DNA from: Bog-756 sp963829235
Lineage (GTDB): Bacteria; Actinomycetota; Acidimicrobiia; Acidimicrobiales; RAAP-2
Assembly: GCA_963829235.1 (NCBI GenBank)
Contig: CAWHIF010000004.1
Span: forward strand, 310,001-374,000
Length of the DNA: 64,000 nucleotides
Reading direction: 5' to 3'
Part shown: positions 35,581 through 44,915 of the stretch, piece by piece
How positions within the stretch are numbered: the stretch's first letter is position 1
Layout of the letters: each line of letters starts with the position of its first letter
The notes under the pieces: generated by a model
What the model saw: the letters and a program-made list of their open reading frames with translations, nothing else
Told to the model about the DNA's origin: nothing
Database searches by the model: none
Made by a program: the position numbers and the translations under genes

Positions 35581-36016
35581 CAGCAACAACGACCGAGCCG
35601 GGCTTGCTAGCGAACCAAGCCCCGCCCTCGATCAGCTCAATCGTCTTGTGGGTGAGTGGGATATCACTGGACCTTTTCTCAATGGAAGTGCGTCTTTCGA
35701 GTGGATGGAGGGCGGGTTTTTCCTGATCCAGCGGGTTGATGCCGGAGGGGGCGGACGCACGATCCGGGGCGTCGAGTACATCGGGTTCGACGAAGACACA
35801 CAGACGCTGCGGTCCCACTACATGGACATCCACGGTGCCAACTTCACATACACCTGGGAGATTGACGGCGACACGCTTCGCATCTGGTTCGGTGGCACGG
35901 ATTCCGACAATTTCTTCGTCGGTTGCTTCGCGCCCGACGGCACCTCGTACTCCGGTGAGTGGCAATGGCCCGGAGGTGGATACTCATCGACAATCATCCG
36001 CCGATCATCTTCTTGA
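35573..36016 (+). CDS. DUF1579-like lipocalin-type protein
   Basis: A 147-residue protein: LDQLNRLVGEWDITGPFLNG, then GRTIRGVEYIGFDEDTQTLR and FTYTWEIDGDTLRIWFGGTD. These are the strands of the DUF1579/calycin-like barrel, which binds small hydrophobic molecules. It is the third gene of the second ArsR operon, overlapping the AHSA1 gene. The family assignment is moderate. Confidence 0.65.
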   Translation: MADSNNDRAGLASEPSPALDQLNRLVGEWDITGPFLNGSASFEWMEGGFFLIQRVDAGGGGRTIRGVEYIGFDEDTQTLRSHYMDIHGANFTYTWEIDGDTLRIWFGGTDSDNFFVGCFAPDGTSYSGEWQWPGGGYSSTIIRRSSS

Positions 36017-36151
36017 CCCGATCGCCGGAGCTCGATGTGCACCTGACTGAGGTGCCCCCGAACACCGGCCGGGGAGCGCGTGATCGAGCCGCTCAAGTTG
36101 GAGGCGCTAGCTGACGCGAACGTGTTAGTGGGAGCCGGAAGCAGTTGGGAA

Positions 36152-37058
36152 CTACCCGCCGGCGACGAAGGCCACAACGACGTACGCGGCATGACGGTCG
36201 AAGTTCTCCCGCCTTCGGTCATAGATTGTCGTGGTCCTTGGATCAGCGTGTCGAGCGGCAATCTGGACGTCTCGGAGGGGGACGCCGGCGTCGAGGGCGG
36301 CCATGATGAAAGCAGCTCGGAGCATGTGGGGGTAGACCACCCCGAGTCCGGCACGCTTGCCGATGGACCGGACCCAACGGTGAGCATGCCGACGATCCAG
36401 ACGATGACCGTCCTGTCGCCGGAGGATCGGACCTTCCGAGCGCTCGGCGATGACCAGGTCGAGAGTCCGGGCAGCCCTTGGCACGAGCGGGATGACCGCC
36501 GGCTTCTGTCCCTTGCCCATGATCCTAAGGGTCCGGTGCCCACGGTCGAGGGCGAAGTCCTCGATGTTCGTCCCACAGGCGCTCACCGGAGGCCGTTGAG
36601 TCCGAGTAGCACGGCGAGAGCAGTGTGGTCCGGGTCGAATCGCTCGGCGGTGTAGAGCAAGGTTCCGAACTCTTGGCGATCGAGGCCTCGGCCCTCGGAG
36701 GGATGGACCTTCGGTCGGCGGACGTATTGGGCAGGATTGGACGGAACCCGCCCGTCGATGTGGGCGAAGCGGTAGAAGCCACAGACCGTGGACAGTCGCC
36801 GGTCGATGGTCGAAGGAGCGAGGTCCCTCTGCTCCATCGAGGTCGATAAAACTCGATGTGGGGGCGCTTGGCTTCGAGGACGGCCAGATGGGCATCCGAG
36901 GCCCACTGGAAAAAGCACCGCAAGTCGTAGCGATAGGCGTCAAGTGTTCTGCCGCTACACCCGGCCAGGTAGGCCGCTGCCGCAACCTGAGCCTCGTCGA
37001 AGAACGGGTCCTCGGTCAGGATAGTGAGTGCAGCTGTGGGCGAGTCGAGAATGGACAT
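36152..37058 (-). pseudogene. Decayed tyrosine recombinase
   Basis: About 302 residues if two one-base deletions are repaired, near 36840 and 36590. The core-binding domain reads AYLAGCSGRTLDAYRYDLRC. The catalytic domain has GLNGLR/VSACG (first Arg), PHMLRAAFIMAAL (in place of H-x-L-R-H) and ARHADPRTTTIYDRR (His and Tyr). The ATG at 37058 has GGAGGAAG upstream. Frame breaks and the altered H-x-L-R box suggest an inactive integrase from an older element. Confidence 0.75.
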
Positions 37059-37281
37059 GGTCTTCCTCCTGTTGTTGGGAAGACCAGCCAACACCTGCGT
37101 CGCCGAGGTGTACCACTATGACGCTCGCGCTTGCTAGCACCTGCTCGGTCGGGTGACTGATAACGCGACCCGCGGCCGGTGTTCGGGGGCAGGATTGGAG
37201 GTCTTGTCGGCGTCCTGTGCCGCTGCGATCCTTAAGCCCCCCGGCACTGACTCGCAACCTCCTTCCTGGGGATCGTCCCAG

Positions 37282-38283
37282 CTAGACCCCAACGGGCGAA
37301 TCGCTGCCGAAAATGTCTCCCGCTCCACCGGGGATGGAGAACGTCGTTCCGACCCGCCCGGCCACGAGATTGATTGAGGTTACGTCCGGTGGTGTGGGAG
37401 GTCCGACGCTGCCGGGGGGATAATTCCCGCCCGTAACGTATGCAGTGCGACCGCCAGGTGAAAGGACGATCCCGTAGGGGTCGTGCAGCAGGGCGATCGG
37501 CGTCTCGGCGACGCCTGTGCTCAGGTCAATAGGCGTCACGAAGGCGTACTGTTTGCCCCCTCCCGTTGCCTTGTCGGTGGTGCCGGTGGCATAGGCCATG
37601 TGTCCTTCCGGACTGATCGCAAGATCACCGACCCCGTCGGGAACGGTGATCACCTTGCCCAGTGTGCCGGTTGCCAGATCCACCGGGCTCAGAGTGGCGT
37701 CCCCATTGGTGACGGCATAGGCGATTCGACCGTCGGGGGAGACGTAGACACCTATCGGACTACCGGGGACAGCTATCGGTGTTCCGGCAGTTCCGGTCCT
37801 CACATTTACCGGGAGAATCGTCTTGAACTTGCGGACGGAACCCCCGCACCCCGCCACATAGAGGGTCTGGCCGTTGCCGCCGATGGCAATCGACTGGCAA
37901 TTGCTCACCTTCGAAATGGGTTTCCCGATGGTCCCGGTCCTGAGGTCCACTGGCACGATGCCACCTTCGCCGATTCCGTATGCGGTAGTCCCACTTGGTG
38001 TTACGGCCACCGATTCGAATGTCCGAGGATCGAAATACGAAATCGGAATGACATGGCTGGTCGAATGATGCACAAGGCTGAACGGAACCCAGCCCGACCC
38101 ATTGGTCACATAGGCAATATCCGGGCCGATCGGGTAGGTCCCGATTCCAGACGAAGACCCTGCCGTTCCACATGCCGTCATAAGGAGTGCAAGAGCTGCG
38201 ACCGGGATGGCACTCTGGATCCCACGCCTGATACTTCTTCCCTCACATACGTGAATACTCCCTCGGCCCCACCCGCTCTGCAC
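37282..38283 (-). CDS. Lipoprotein with YncE-like beta-propeller
   Basis: A 333-residue predicted lipoprotein with signal IPVAALALLMTACG and a lipobox Cys. The body has about seven blades of the form V-x-P-x-G-x-x-A-Y-x-x-(G/T)...PVD-L-x-T-G-x-x-G-x-P-I (SPDGRIAYAVTNGDATLSPV). Such 40-residue surface-layer/YncE repeats are abundant in actinobacteria and act as binding scaffolds. The true start may be inside the first 20 residues. The gap 37059-37281 behind it holds nothing I can identify. Confidence 0.8.
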   Translation of the reverse strand: MQSGWGRGSIHVCEGRSIRRGIQSAIPVAALALLMTACGTAGSSSGIGTYPIGPDIAYVTNGSGWVPFSLVHHSTSHVIPISYFDPRTFESVAVTPSGTTAYGIGEGGIVPVDLRTGTIGKPISKVSNCQSIAIGGNGQTLYVAGCGGSVRKFKTILPVNVRTGTAGTPIAVPGSPIGVYVSPDGRIAYAVTNGDATLSPVDLATGTLGKVITVPDGVGDLAISPEGHMAYATGTTDKATGGGKQYAFVTPIDLSTGVAETPIALLHDPYGIVLSPGGRTAYVTGGNYPPGSVGPPTPPDVTSINLVAGRVGTTFSIPGGAGDIFGSDSPVGV

Positions 38284-38669
38284 GGAAAAGAGTATTCCAC
38301 GGTGGGATCAGGCGAACCGTCGCAATCGCTGGATTCCCCCAGAGCATTGCTTCCCTCGGTGCCGGGTCAGCCTCGGTCAGTAACCGCCGCCGAGCGGGTG
38401 ATCAGGGATACCCCGTCTACGATCAGGCCATTACGAGGTGTACAGGTTCGAATCCTGCCGTGGGTTCACCCTGCCGTGGGTGGGCACACGCGGGCTAGGT
38501 GGTGAGAGAGCAAGGCACAGCACACGGGGCGACCCCAAATCCGCCGCGCACCGGGGATGCCGGGCGACGGGCCGGGCCGCCGGGGCCCGCGGGCGCGAGG
38601 CGGAGGGGGCAAGGGCCGGCAGGGCGAAGGGGCGGCCACCCGAGCGGGGAGGGGGCAAGAGATCACTCG
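38284..38669. other. Non-coding stretch with a tRNA T-arm-like piece
   Basis: 38440-38470 contains ACAGG-TTCGAAT-CCTGC, similar to a tRNA T-arm, but no acceptor or anticodon arm fits it. 38560-38660 is extremely G-rich on the plus strand and low in complexity. No gene is evident. Confidence 0.4.
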
Positions 38670-41577
38670 CTAATTTTGGGGCAGCGAGTACTGAGGGCAG
38701 GTGGCGCGGCGGGGTCCCGACCACGAGAGGTAGCTCTGCCACTCGGACGCGGTCAAGTTGCGGCCCGCAAGGCTGCACGCGGCCGACCGCAGGCGGTCCG
38801 GGCTCAGATCCCAGCGTTCGCCTCCTCCGTCGGCCGCCAGGCTGAACACCGTCGTGTCGTTGCCGGCGAGGAGCGCACGCGAGGGGAACGGATCGGGGAT
38901 CCACGGGCCGACGGCCTGATGAGCGGCCAGGTCGACGAGCCGCCATCCCTCCTGGCTGTCCACGACCGCCGTACTCCCGTCAGGTGACACGTCCACTCCG
39001 ATGATCACCTGACCCCCGACGGCAATGGACGGACCGATTGGCGTGCGCGTGATCCTGTCGGCGACCTGTACCGACGTGTTGTAGGCCACCACGACGTTCC
39101 GTCCGCCCGCCTCGGGAGCGATTGCACCCGCCCCGGGGAACGCGGCGGTGATGGTCGGGGCCGATGTGAGGCCGGTCACCCGGTAGACACCGTTGGTCTC
39201 GTAGGTCGGCCCTCCGATCCAGAGGCTCTTGGAATCGTCGAAAAAGATCGACAGGATGGCCGATTCCGTGTGGACGAGGACGTCGAAGCGAAGCTGTCCG
39301 GTCGCCACGTCGAACAGGGCGAGCGAAGCGGCGGCAACCTGTCCGGTGCCGTTGGGATAGTTGCCGATGGCGATCTCGCGTCCGTCTGGAGACCAGGTGC
39401 AGCTGATTGGATCGGGCATCCCGCGCACCACCTGGTGGGCATCGCTCAGCACCCGGAACGGCGGGGTTCCCGAGCGGATGACAACGTCGCCGGTGGCAAC
39501 CGAGACAGTTGCGATTCGTCCGGACCGGGGATCGGCGCAGACCGGTGGCGGAAGCGCGGACTCGATCCCCTGCTGCACTGCTCCGGGAAGTGCGCTGAGG
39601 TCGCTGTCGACGACGAGGGGAGGCCCGAGTGGTTGACCGTGCTCACCGAGGATGGTGACGGATCGCTCGTCGTGGAGGGTCGAAACACCAATGAACTCGT
39701 CGGTGTGCGTGCCGGCGGCGAAGGGGTAGATACCCCCGGTGAAGGTGGTTGGGACGCGGCTGGCGAGGACGGATGTGCTGGTCAGGTCCCAAACGTCCAT
39801 GGGCTGCGCTGTTGCGCCTTCGGTGGTAAGGATATGCACGCTGTCGAGGAAGAGAAAGGGTCCGGGTCCGCCATCGGGAGGCAGGACGGGAGCGTCGGCG
39901 ATCGGTTTGAGGGTGGAGGCGTCGAACACCTCGAGCCCGTTGCTCGAGTTGACAGCGAGTCGGTCGCCACCCGTGTCGTAGGCGACCGTGGCGTCGCCGG
40001 TTCCCGCCGCCGGACCGACCGTGAGCGCTTGCGGAGTCGGATCCGGGCTGGACACGTCGTACGCGAGAGCGTCGCCGGACTGGCCGGACGGAGTGGCCAC
40101 GACGACCCGACGGTGTGCCCAGTCGAGGGCGATCGAGAAGGCGGGGCCGACGGTGGGCGATTCGGCGAGGGCGCGCCCGGTGGGGGCATCGGTCACCACC
40201 ACGTGGGATCCGGAGGGCGTCGTGTAACTGGCCGCCATCTCCCGCCCGTCCGGGCTCACCGCGATCGCCGTTCCCCAGGTGGCATCGCCGTCAGGGACAG
40301 GATCAGGGTCCCACCGACCGCTGACGTGCGAGAAGACCCGGACGGTACCTCCGGGGACAGCGGAACCGGATGCATACTCCGAAGCGACCAGTGTCTGTCC
40401 GTTCGAACTTACGACGATGTTGGCGCCGACGGCCTGCTTCGGCCTCCGGGAGAGTCCACTAGCGAAGGCCGGGCCCTCGGGCAGGAGCGTCAAACCCGAG
40501 TAACACCTGATGGCGCCGTCGCCGAAGATGACGTCAAGCTCTGATCCGTCGGCCGGTGACGAGATGTTGACGGGTCCGGTGGTGCCACTTCCCGTTGGTG
40601 CGCCCGGCCAGCTTTGTTGGCGTCCGGTCTTCCAATTCCAGACCTCGAGTGCGGACGTGGTCGCACCCTTCTTTGCAATCTCGGCCAGTACGGCGAATCG
40701 GTTCCCAGAGAGGCCCGCCACGGCGTACGAGAATACGTCGCCCAGGCTTCGCTGCAGGCTCGGCTGGGCCAGCACCGTGTTCATTAGGGCGTCCCGGGTC
40801 GTGGCGCTCGGTTGGCGACGGTCGGCCTCAATGGCGAGGAGTGTGGCGAGCGTGCGATTGGTGGTGAGAAGACTCTGCGACTCGTTGACGAGCAGTCGCT
40901 GTTCGGCCGCGTCCGTGGCGGCACGCGCATCGTTCCGCTGCACGATGGCGAAGAGGCTGATGATCACCGAGATGACGAGGAGCAGTGCGAGAGTGGCGAC
41001 CCCGCCTCGTGCCAGGCGGCGGGCGCGGCGGTGCTGGCGGATGTCCTCGCCCTCGAGTTCGTCCTTGGCCACCCCGTGCATCGGCGCGGCGAGATCCGCC
41101 ACGGCGGAGCGGAACCGCGTGTTGCGCAGGTCGAGGTCAGTAGCTGTCCGGGCCCAGCGCAGGTCGAGGCTACGGGGCTCATTGCGGAAGACTCCCTGGA
41201 GCGCCGGGGGAACCGCTGTGGATCCGGTCCGGAGATCGCCGCCCACCGCATCCCACTCCCAAGTCCCGTCGGTGACGACCGCCAGGATGCGATCCGCCGA
41301 CTTCGTCGCCAACCAGCGGGAGACCTCCTTGTTTACCCATTCCGACCGCGCCGCGTTCGGGCGAGGCGAGCAGGACGAACCACTCGCTGTCGGCCATCGC
41401 CCGTTCGATGGACAGCCACAGGTCCGGGTTCGTCGACAGCCCGGACTCGTCGCGGAAAATGTGCAGTGCCCGCCGGCTGTTCCACGGCTTCGCCAGACGC
41501 TGTAGACCCTGCTGGAGAGCAGGTGCGAGCCGGGCGTCGGACGCATGGCTGTAAGAGATGAAACCGTCGTAGGGCAT
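38670..41577 (-). pseudogene. TIR-transmembrane-WD40 protein, frameshifted in the TIR domain
   Basis: About 968 residues if one C of a CCC run near 41373 is removed. The TIR domain begins MPYDGFISYSHASDARLAPA and includes RALHIFRDESGLSTNPDLW and LLASPNAARSEWVNKEVSRW. A membrane helix follows (VATLALLLVISVIISLFAIV), then a long WD40-like propeller (TAIAVSPDGREMAASYTTPS, CTWSPDGREIAIGNY). The end has the NLTASEWQSYL box seen in this family. TIR proteins of bacteria often act in phage defence by NAD cleavage, but many TIR-WD40 proteins lack proven activity. It sits beside recombinases in the accessory zone. Confidence 0.8.
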
Positions 41578-41796
41578 GTCCAGCTCCCGCGTTCGCTGAC
41601 CGGGATCTTGGCACCGATTTCGGTCGACTGGGCCACGGCGGTCGCACGGGTGTCTCGGGTTGAGGGGTGCCCCACGGGTGCCGTTACACGGGTGATCCGC
41701 CAGGCTTCGGCTTCGATCATGGAAGCACGGATGGAGGTTCCCGTCCAGCGCGTCAGTGAGTGGACTTGACCATCTTGATCATCGGCTCACTGCCGA

Positions 41797-43128
41797 TCAT
41801 GGCGGCGGTGGGAGTTGGCGCTGAGCATTCCGTCCTAGGGGTTTGTCCGTCGTCAGGCCGTCGATCAGCTCTTGATAGATGTGCGACCTCTCGAAGTCGG
41901 CCTGTTCGACTGCGCTGTCCTTCTGGCGACGAAGGATCGGAATGAACTCCGGTCCGGTCTCGAAGAACCCGCAGCCCTCACAGATCGTCTGATAGGAGCA
42001 GTCGAGCTGCGCGGGTCGTGTGCAGTGTCCGTTGGCCAACAGTCGAGGGTGGCTCCGGGCCCGCAGGCGAGCCTCCTCGTCGACAACGGGAGCATTGCTG
42101 GCGACCTCGACCGCCTGGGTGGCTCGGAAATACTGCTCGGCGACGGAGTCATTTGAGATGCGTGCGTAGATGAGGGTCATGCGCGGTGAACGATGCCCCA
42201 GCATCTCGGCGATGGCCTCCAGGCTCATGCCCCGATTGATCAACTGGGTGGCGAGGGTGTGGCGCAACTGGTGGGGATGGACGTGGCCGGTGCCCGCCCG
42301 GCGTGCCACCGCGGCCACGTAGCGGTGGACGGTGCGGCGGTCGAAAGGCTGGCCGTCATTGCGGACGACGAGCAGCCCCGAGGGACTCGGACCCCGCCGG
42401 GCCCGGTAGTTGGCGATGAGGTCGATGAGCACCGGATGCAAGGGGACGTTCCGGTCGTTGTGGAGCTTCCCCACCGGGATCCGCAACCAGTGGGCACCAC
42501 TCATGCGGAACACGGCATCGTCGCGCAGTCCGCCGAGTTCGCCTGCCCGCATGCCGGTCCGAGCCAGCAGTTCGACCATGAGCCGGCGTCGTCGGTCGGG
42601 GTCCTCGGCCAGGGCGGCCATGAACTTGGCTGCGGTGGGGTCGTCCAGGAAGCGAGGCAGAGGTTCGTCGCGTTTGGGGAAGTCGCCGGCGAAGATGGGG
42701 ACCCTCCGGGGGGCGTCGTCGTACTCCCATTCGATGATCCGCTCGAAGAAGGTGCGCACCATCCCGAGCTTGTGGCAGGTGGTGGCGACCGAGGCCTGCT
42801 GACCGGGGGACTTGCCGGGCCGGGCGGCCAGGGCCAGCTTGAAGGACTCGATGTGGTGGCGGGAGACGTCGGCCACACACCGGCAGTCCGAGTCGGTCTC
42901 GATGAGGTGGACGGCGAACACCCGTAGAGCCAGGTCGGCGGATCCGACGGTGCTCGGCCGGGACGAAACAGCCAGCTGGGCCAGGTAGTTCTTCATGGTC
43001 GAGGCCAGCTGGTCGGCCCGGGCGGCGATCTCTTCCCACCTCCATGTCACGCCGATGTCTCGTGGCGACAGCGTCTCCGGTGACGATGCGGTGCGAGTCG
43101 GTAACTGGGAGATCGATGCCCCGCTCAT
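41797..43128 (-). CDS. Tyrosine recombinase, second of a tandem pair, with Cys-rich tail
   Basis: A 443-residue site-specific recombinase. The catalytic domain shows TGMRAGELGGL (Arg), HPHQLRHTLATQLI and LGHRSPRMTLIYARI (His, Tyr). The C-terminal extension has a cysteine cluster (GHCTRPAQLDCSYQTICEGC) that could bind zinc. The start overlaps the stop of the upstream recombinase by four bases. Paired overlapping recombinases of this sort resemble TnpA/TnpB of Tn554-type transposons; no third TnpC gene is seen. Confidence 0.85.
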   Translation of the reverse strand: MSGASISQLPTRTASSPETLSPRDIGVTWRWEEIAARADQLASTMKNYLAQLAVSSRPSTVGSADLALRVFAVHLIETDSDCRCVADVSRHHIESFKLALAARPGKSPGQQASVATTCHKLGMVRTFFERIIEWEYDDAPRRVPIFAGDFPKRDEPLPRFLDDPTAAKFMAALAEDPDRRRRLMVELLARTGMRAGELGGLRDDAVFRMSGAHWLRIPVGKLHNDRNVPLHPVLIDLIANYRARRGPSPSGLLVVRNDGQPFDRRTVHRYVAAVARRAGTGHVHPHQLRHTLATQLINRGMSLEAIAEMLGHRSPRMTLIYARISNDSVAEQYFRATQAVEVASNAPVVDEEARLRARSHPRLLANGHCTRPAQLDCSYQTICEGCGFFETGPEFIPILRRQKDSAVEQADFERSHIYQELIDGLTTDKPLGRNAQRQLPPPP

Positions 43129-44165
43129 GACAGGGCCTCCAGCGCCAGCTCGGCCTCGACGACATCGGCGGCAGCCCGGTACTCGGCGGCCAACCAGTCC
43201 GACCCGAGGTGCAGATAGACCTGGGTCGAGGCGATCGAGCGGTGTCCGGCCTGGGCCTGGAGGGCCTCGAGGGACATGCCCGCCTCCCGCAGTCTGGTGA
43301 GACAGGTATGGCGGAGCTCGTGACAGGTGCCGTGTTCCAACCCGGCCCGTTTCCGGGCCGCGGCCATGACCTCGTCGAGGCCTTCAGTGGAGAGTGGCAT
43401 GCCACGGTTGGGTCCCTTCAACACTACGAAGAGCCGGTCCCCGGGCGCGTCGATGGGCCGTTCGCACTCCAAGTAGTCGGCCACGGTGGCAAAGAAGGTG
43501 GGCGACATCGGCACCAGGCGCTGGTGGCCACCCTTGCCTTCCACGATGAAGACCCGGCACTCACCGAGGCGGAGGTCCTCCAGCCGGAGTCCGAGGGCCT
43601 CGCAGCGGCGGAGGCCACCGAGCAGCATGGCTTCGGTGATGGCCCGGTCCCGTCGGGTGCGCAGTGAGGCCAGGAGGGCGGCTGCCTCTTCTGGGTCGAG
43701 GATCCGAGGCAGACGACGCACGCCTCGCACCAGGGGTGCACCCCGAAGCTCACGGCGGCTGCGTCGGGTGGGTAGACCCCGTGGCACCGGGTTCACCGTC
43801 ACCGGCGTGTCGGCTCGAGTCAACAGATACCCGTAAAAGGCCGAGACCGCTGCCAACCGGCGCATGACCGTTGCCGGTGACAGCCCGGTGCCGGCGTCGG
43901 GGAAGTGGACGACGTTCTCGGCACCGGGCCGGGGCTGTTGCTGGTCGGCCACGAAGGCCATCACGTCGGCCGGTGTCACCTCGACGGGGTCTTTGGTGAC
44001 CACGGTGAAGAACGCCTTCAGATCGTGCGCATAGGCGCGCACCGTGTTCGGCCGGGCTCTCCCCGATGCGAACTCCAAGAAGGCGTCGACCAGCTCATGA
44101 CCGAGCTGATATTGATAGCCGCCACCCTCACGGACGACGCGTTGCAACTGCGGAGACCAGACCAC
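43125..44165 (-). CDS. Tyrosine recombinase, first of a tandem pair
   Basis: A 346-residue recombinase. The N-terminal SAM-like domain contains ARPNTVRAYAHDLKAFFTVV. The catalytic residues lie in LLGGLRRCEALGL (Arg), GKGGHQRLV (Lys), CHELRHTCLTRL and AGHRSIASTQVYLHLG (His, Tyr). The GTG start at 44165 has a perfect AGGAGG upstream. It lies 66 bases inside the ~190-bp repeat copy 2, so it may act on those ends or on the nearby tRNA-derived site. Confidence 0.9.
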   Translation of the reverse strand: MVWSPQLQRVVREGGGYQYQLGHELVDAFLEFASGRARPNTVRAYAHDLKAFFTVVTKDPVEVTPADVMAFVADQQQPRPGAENVVHFPDAGTGLSPATVMRRLAAVSAFYGYLLTRADTPVTVNPVPRGLPTRRSRRELRGAPLVRGVRRLPRILDPEEAAALLASLRTRRDRAITEAMLLGGLRRCEALGLRLEDLRLGECRVFIVEGKGGHQRLVPMSPTFFATVADYLECERPIDAPGDRLFVVLKGPNRGMPLSTEGLDEVMAAARKRAGLEHGTCHELRHTCLTRLREAGMSLEALQAQAGHRSIASTQVYLHLGSDWLAAEYRAAADVVEAELALEALS

Positions 44166-44231
44166 GGCGATCCTCCTTTGTCCGAGCCTCCGCCCAGGGA
44201 AATTCTCCCTGGGCGGTCAGCCGAACTGGCG

Positions 44232-44419
44232 GATCACCCGTATAAGTGGATTACCCGTATAAGTGCCGTTGTGGGCGCAGTAACAATCGCGAGCGTGGGC
44301 ACGTCTCCCCTCCGCCGCCGGTCCGTCTGTCTCCCTCCCGGTCGCCGTCGGCCGTCGCCGTCCCTCTGCCCCTTGTCCGCCTTCCGGCCGCGTCCCCGTC
44401 CCCTGGCTTCCTTTGTGTC
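44232..44419 (-). repeat. ~190-bp GC-rich repeat, copy 2
   Basis: The inverted partner of 22821-23016. It includes two tandem ACCCGTATAAGTG words at its inner end, next to the recombinase pair. On the outside it is followed after one base by TCGGAGCTGGT and then by the tRNA-Val-derived repeat. Confidence 0.85.
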
Positions 44420-44426
44420 CTCGGAG

Positions 44427-44472
44427 CTGGTGGGCGCTAGAGGACTCGAACCTCCGACCTCAGCCGTGTGAA
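44427..44472 (+). repeat. attL-like copy of the tRNA-Val 3' part
   Basis: 46 bases identical to 50812-50857, covering the CCA end, T-arm and part of the anticodon arm of tRNA-Val(CAC). The 5' part of the tRNA is absent here, so it is not a gene but an attachment-site copy. Confidence 0.95.
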
Positions 44473-44915
44473 TCTCCCCTATATACCTAAATCAGTTGAT
44501 AGCCGATGGCAATTCGCGGCCTGAGCTGCAACGATGAAGGTTAGCCACGACAATAGACGGCACGGGACTGCGCTATTTCGGGATCTTTTACTAGGACAAG
44601 GCCCCTGCCTACACCTCAGCCGCAAATCAGCCGAGCTGACCGATCTAGGAGCTGTTTTGGCCTAGTTTTTCGATCCACTCGACTCAGATCGACCGCAGCC
44701 CGCAAAGAGCTGCGGTCGATGTCGACGGTATTCACTCCCCCGCATTGGGCCACGAACGATCATTGATGCCACCGGCGCGAGCTCGGCAATCCGGCCGTCC
44801 TAGTACTCAGGCGTGAAACTGTCCTAGTGGCTGCCTGGAGGCTTGTCCTGCGCGATACGCCATGACCCGGGTCGCGGTTGTCGCCGACCTGGTGTTGGGG
44901 GCACCCTGGTAAGCC
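44473..44915. other. Island left-end non-coding stretch
   Basis: About 440 bases between the attachment-site copy and the PAP2-like gene, lower in GC than its surroundings. Apart from the hairpin at 44688-44720 I see no gene. Confidence 0.5.
44688..44720. other. 12-bp perfect hairpin near the left end of the island
   Basis: ATCGACCGCAGC and GCTGCGGTCGAT form a perfect stem around a nine-base loop. No gene faces it closely. It may be a terminator for the PAP2-like gene or a protein-binding site of the element. Confidence 0.5.

Noticed and set aside
36152..37058. Functional integrase
   Set aside because: Two separate frame breaks and a changed H-x-L-R box argue against activity.
38397..38470. 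Possible tRNA gene with T-arm ACAGG-TTCGAAT-CCTGC
   Set aside because: The acceptor strands pair poorly, there are extra bases between T-stem and acceptor, and no anticodon stem can be drawn.
39270..41561. Long plus-strand frames under the TIR-WD40 gene
   Set aside because: They are Gly/Arg-rich shadows of the WD40 coding strand with no domain.
43905..44471. Plus-strand 188-residue frame ending in ARGLEPPTSAV
   Set aside because: The ending is the translated tRNA-Val T-arm, a known source of false proteins, and the rest is antisense to the recombinase.
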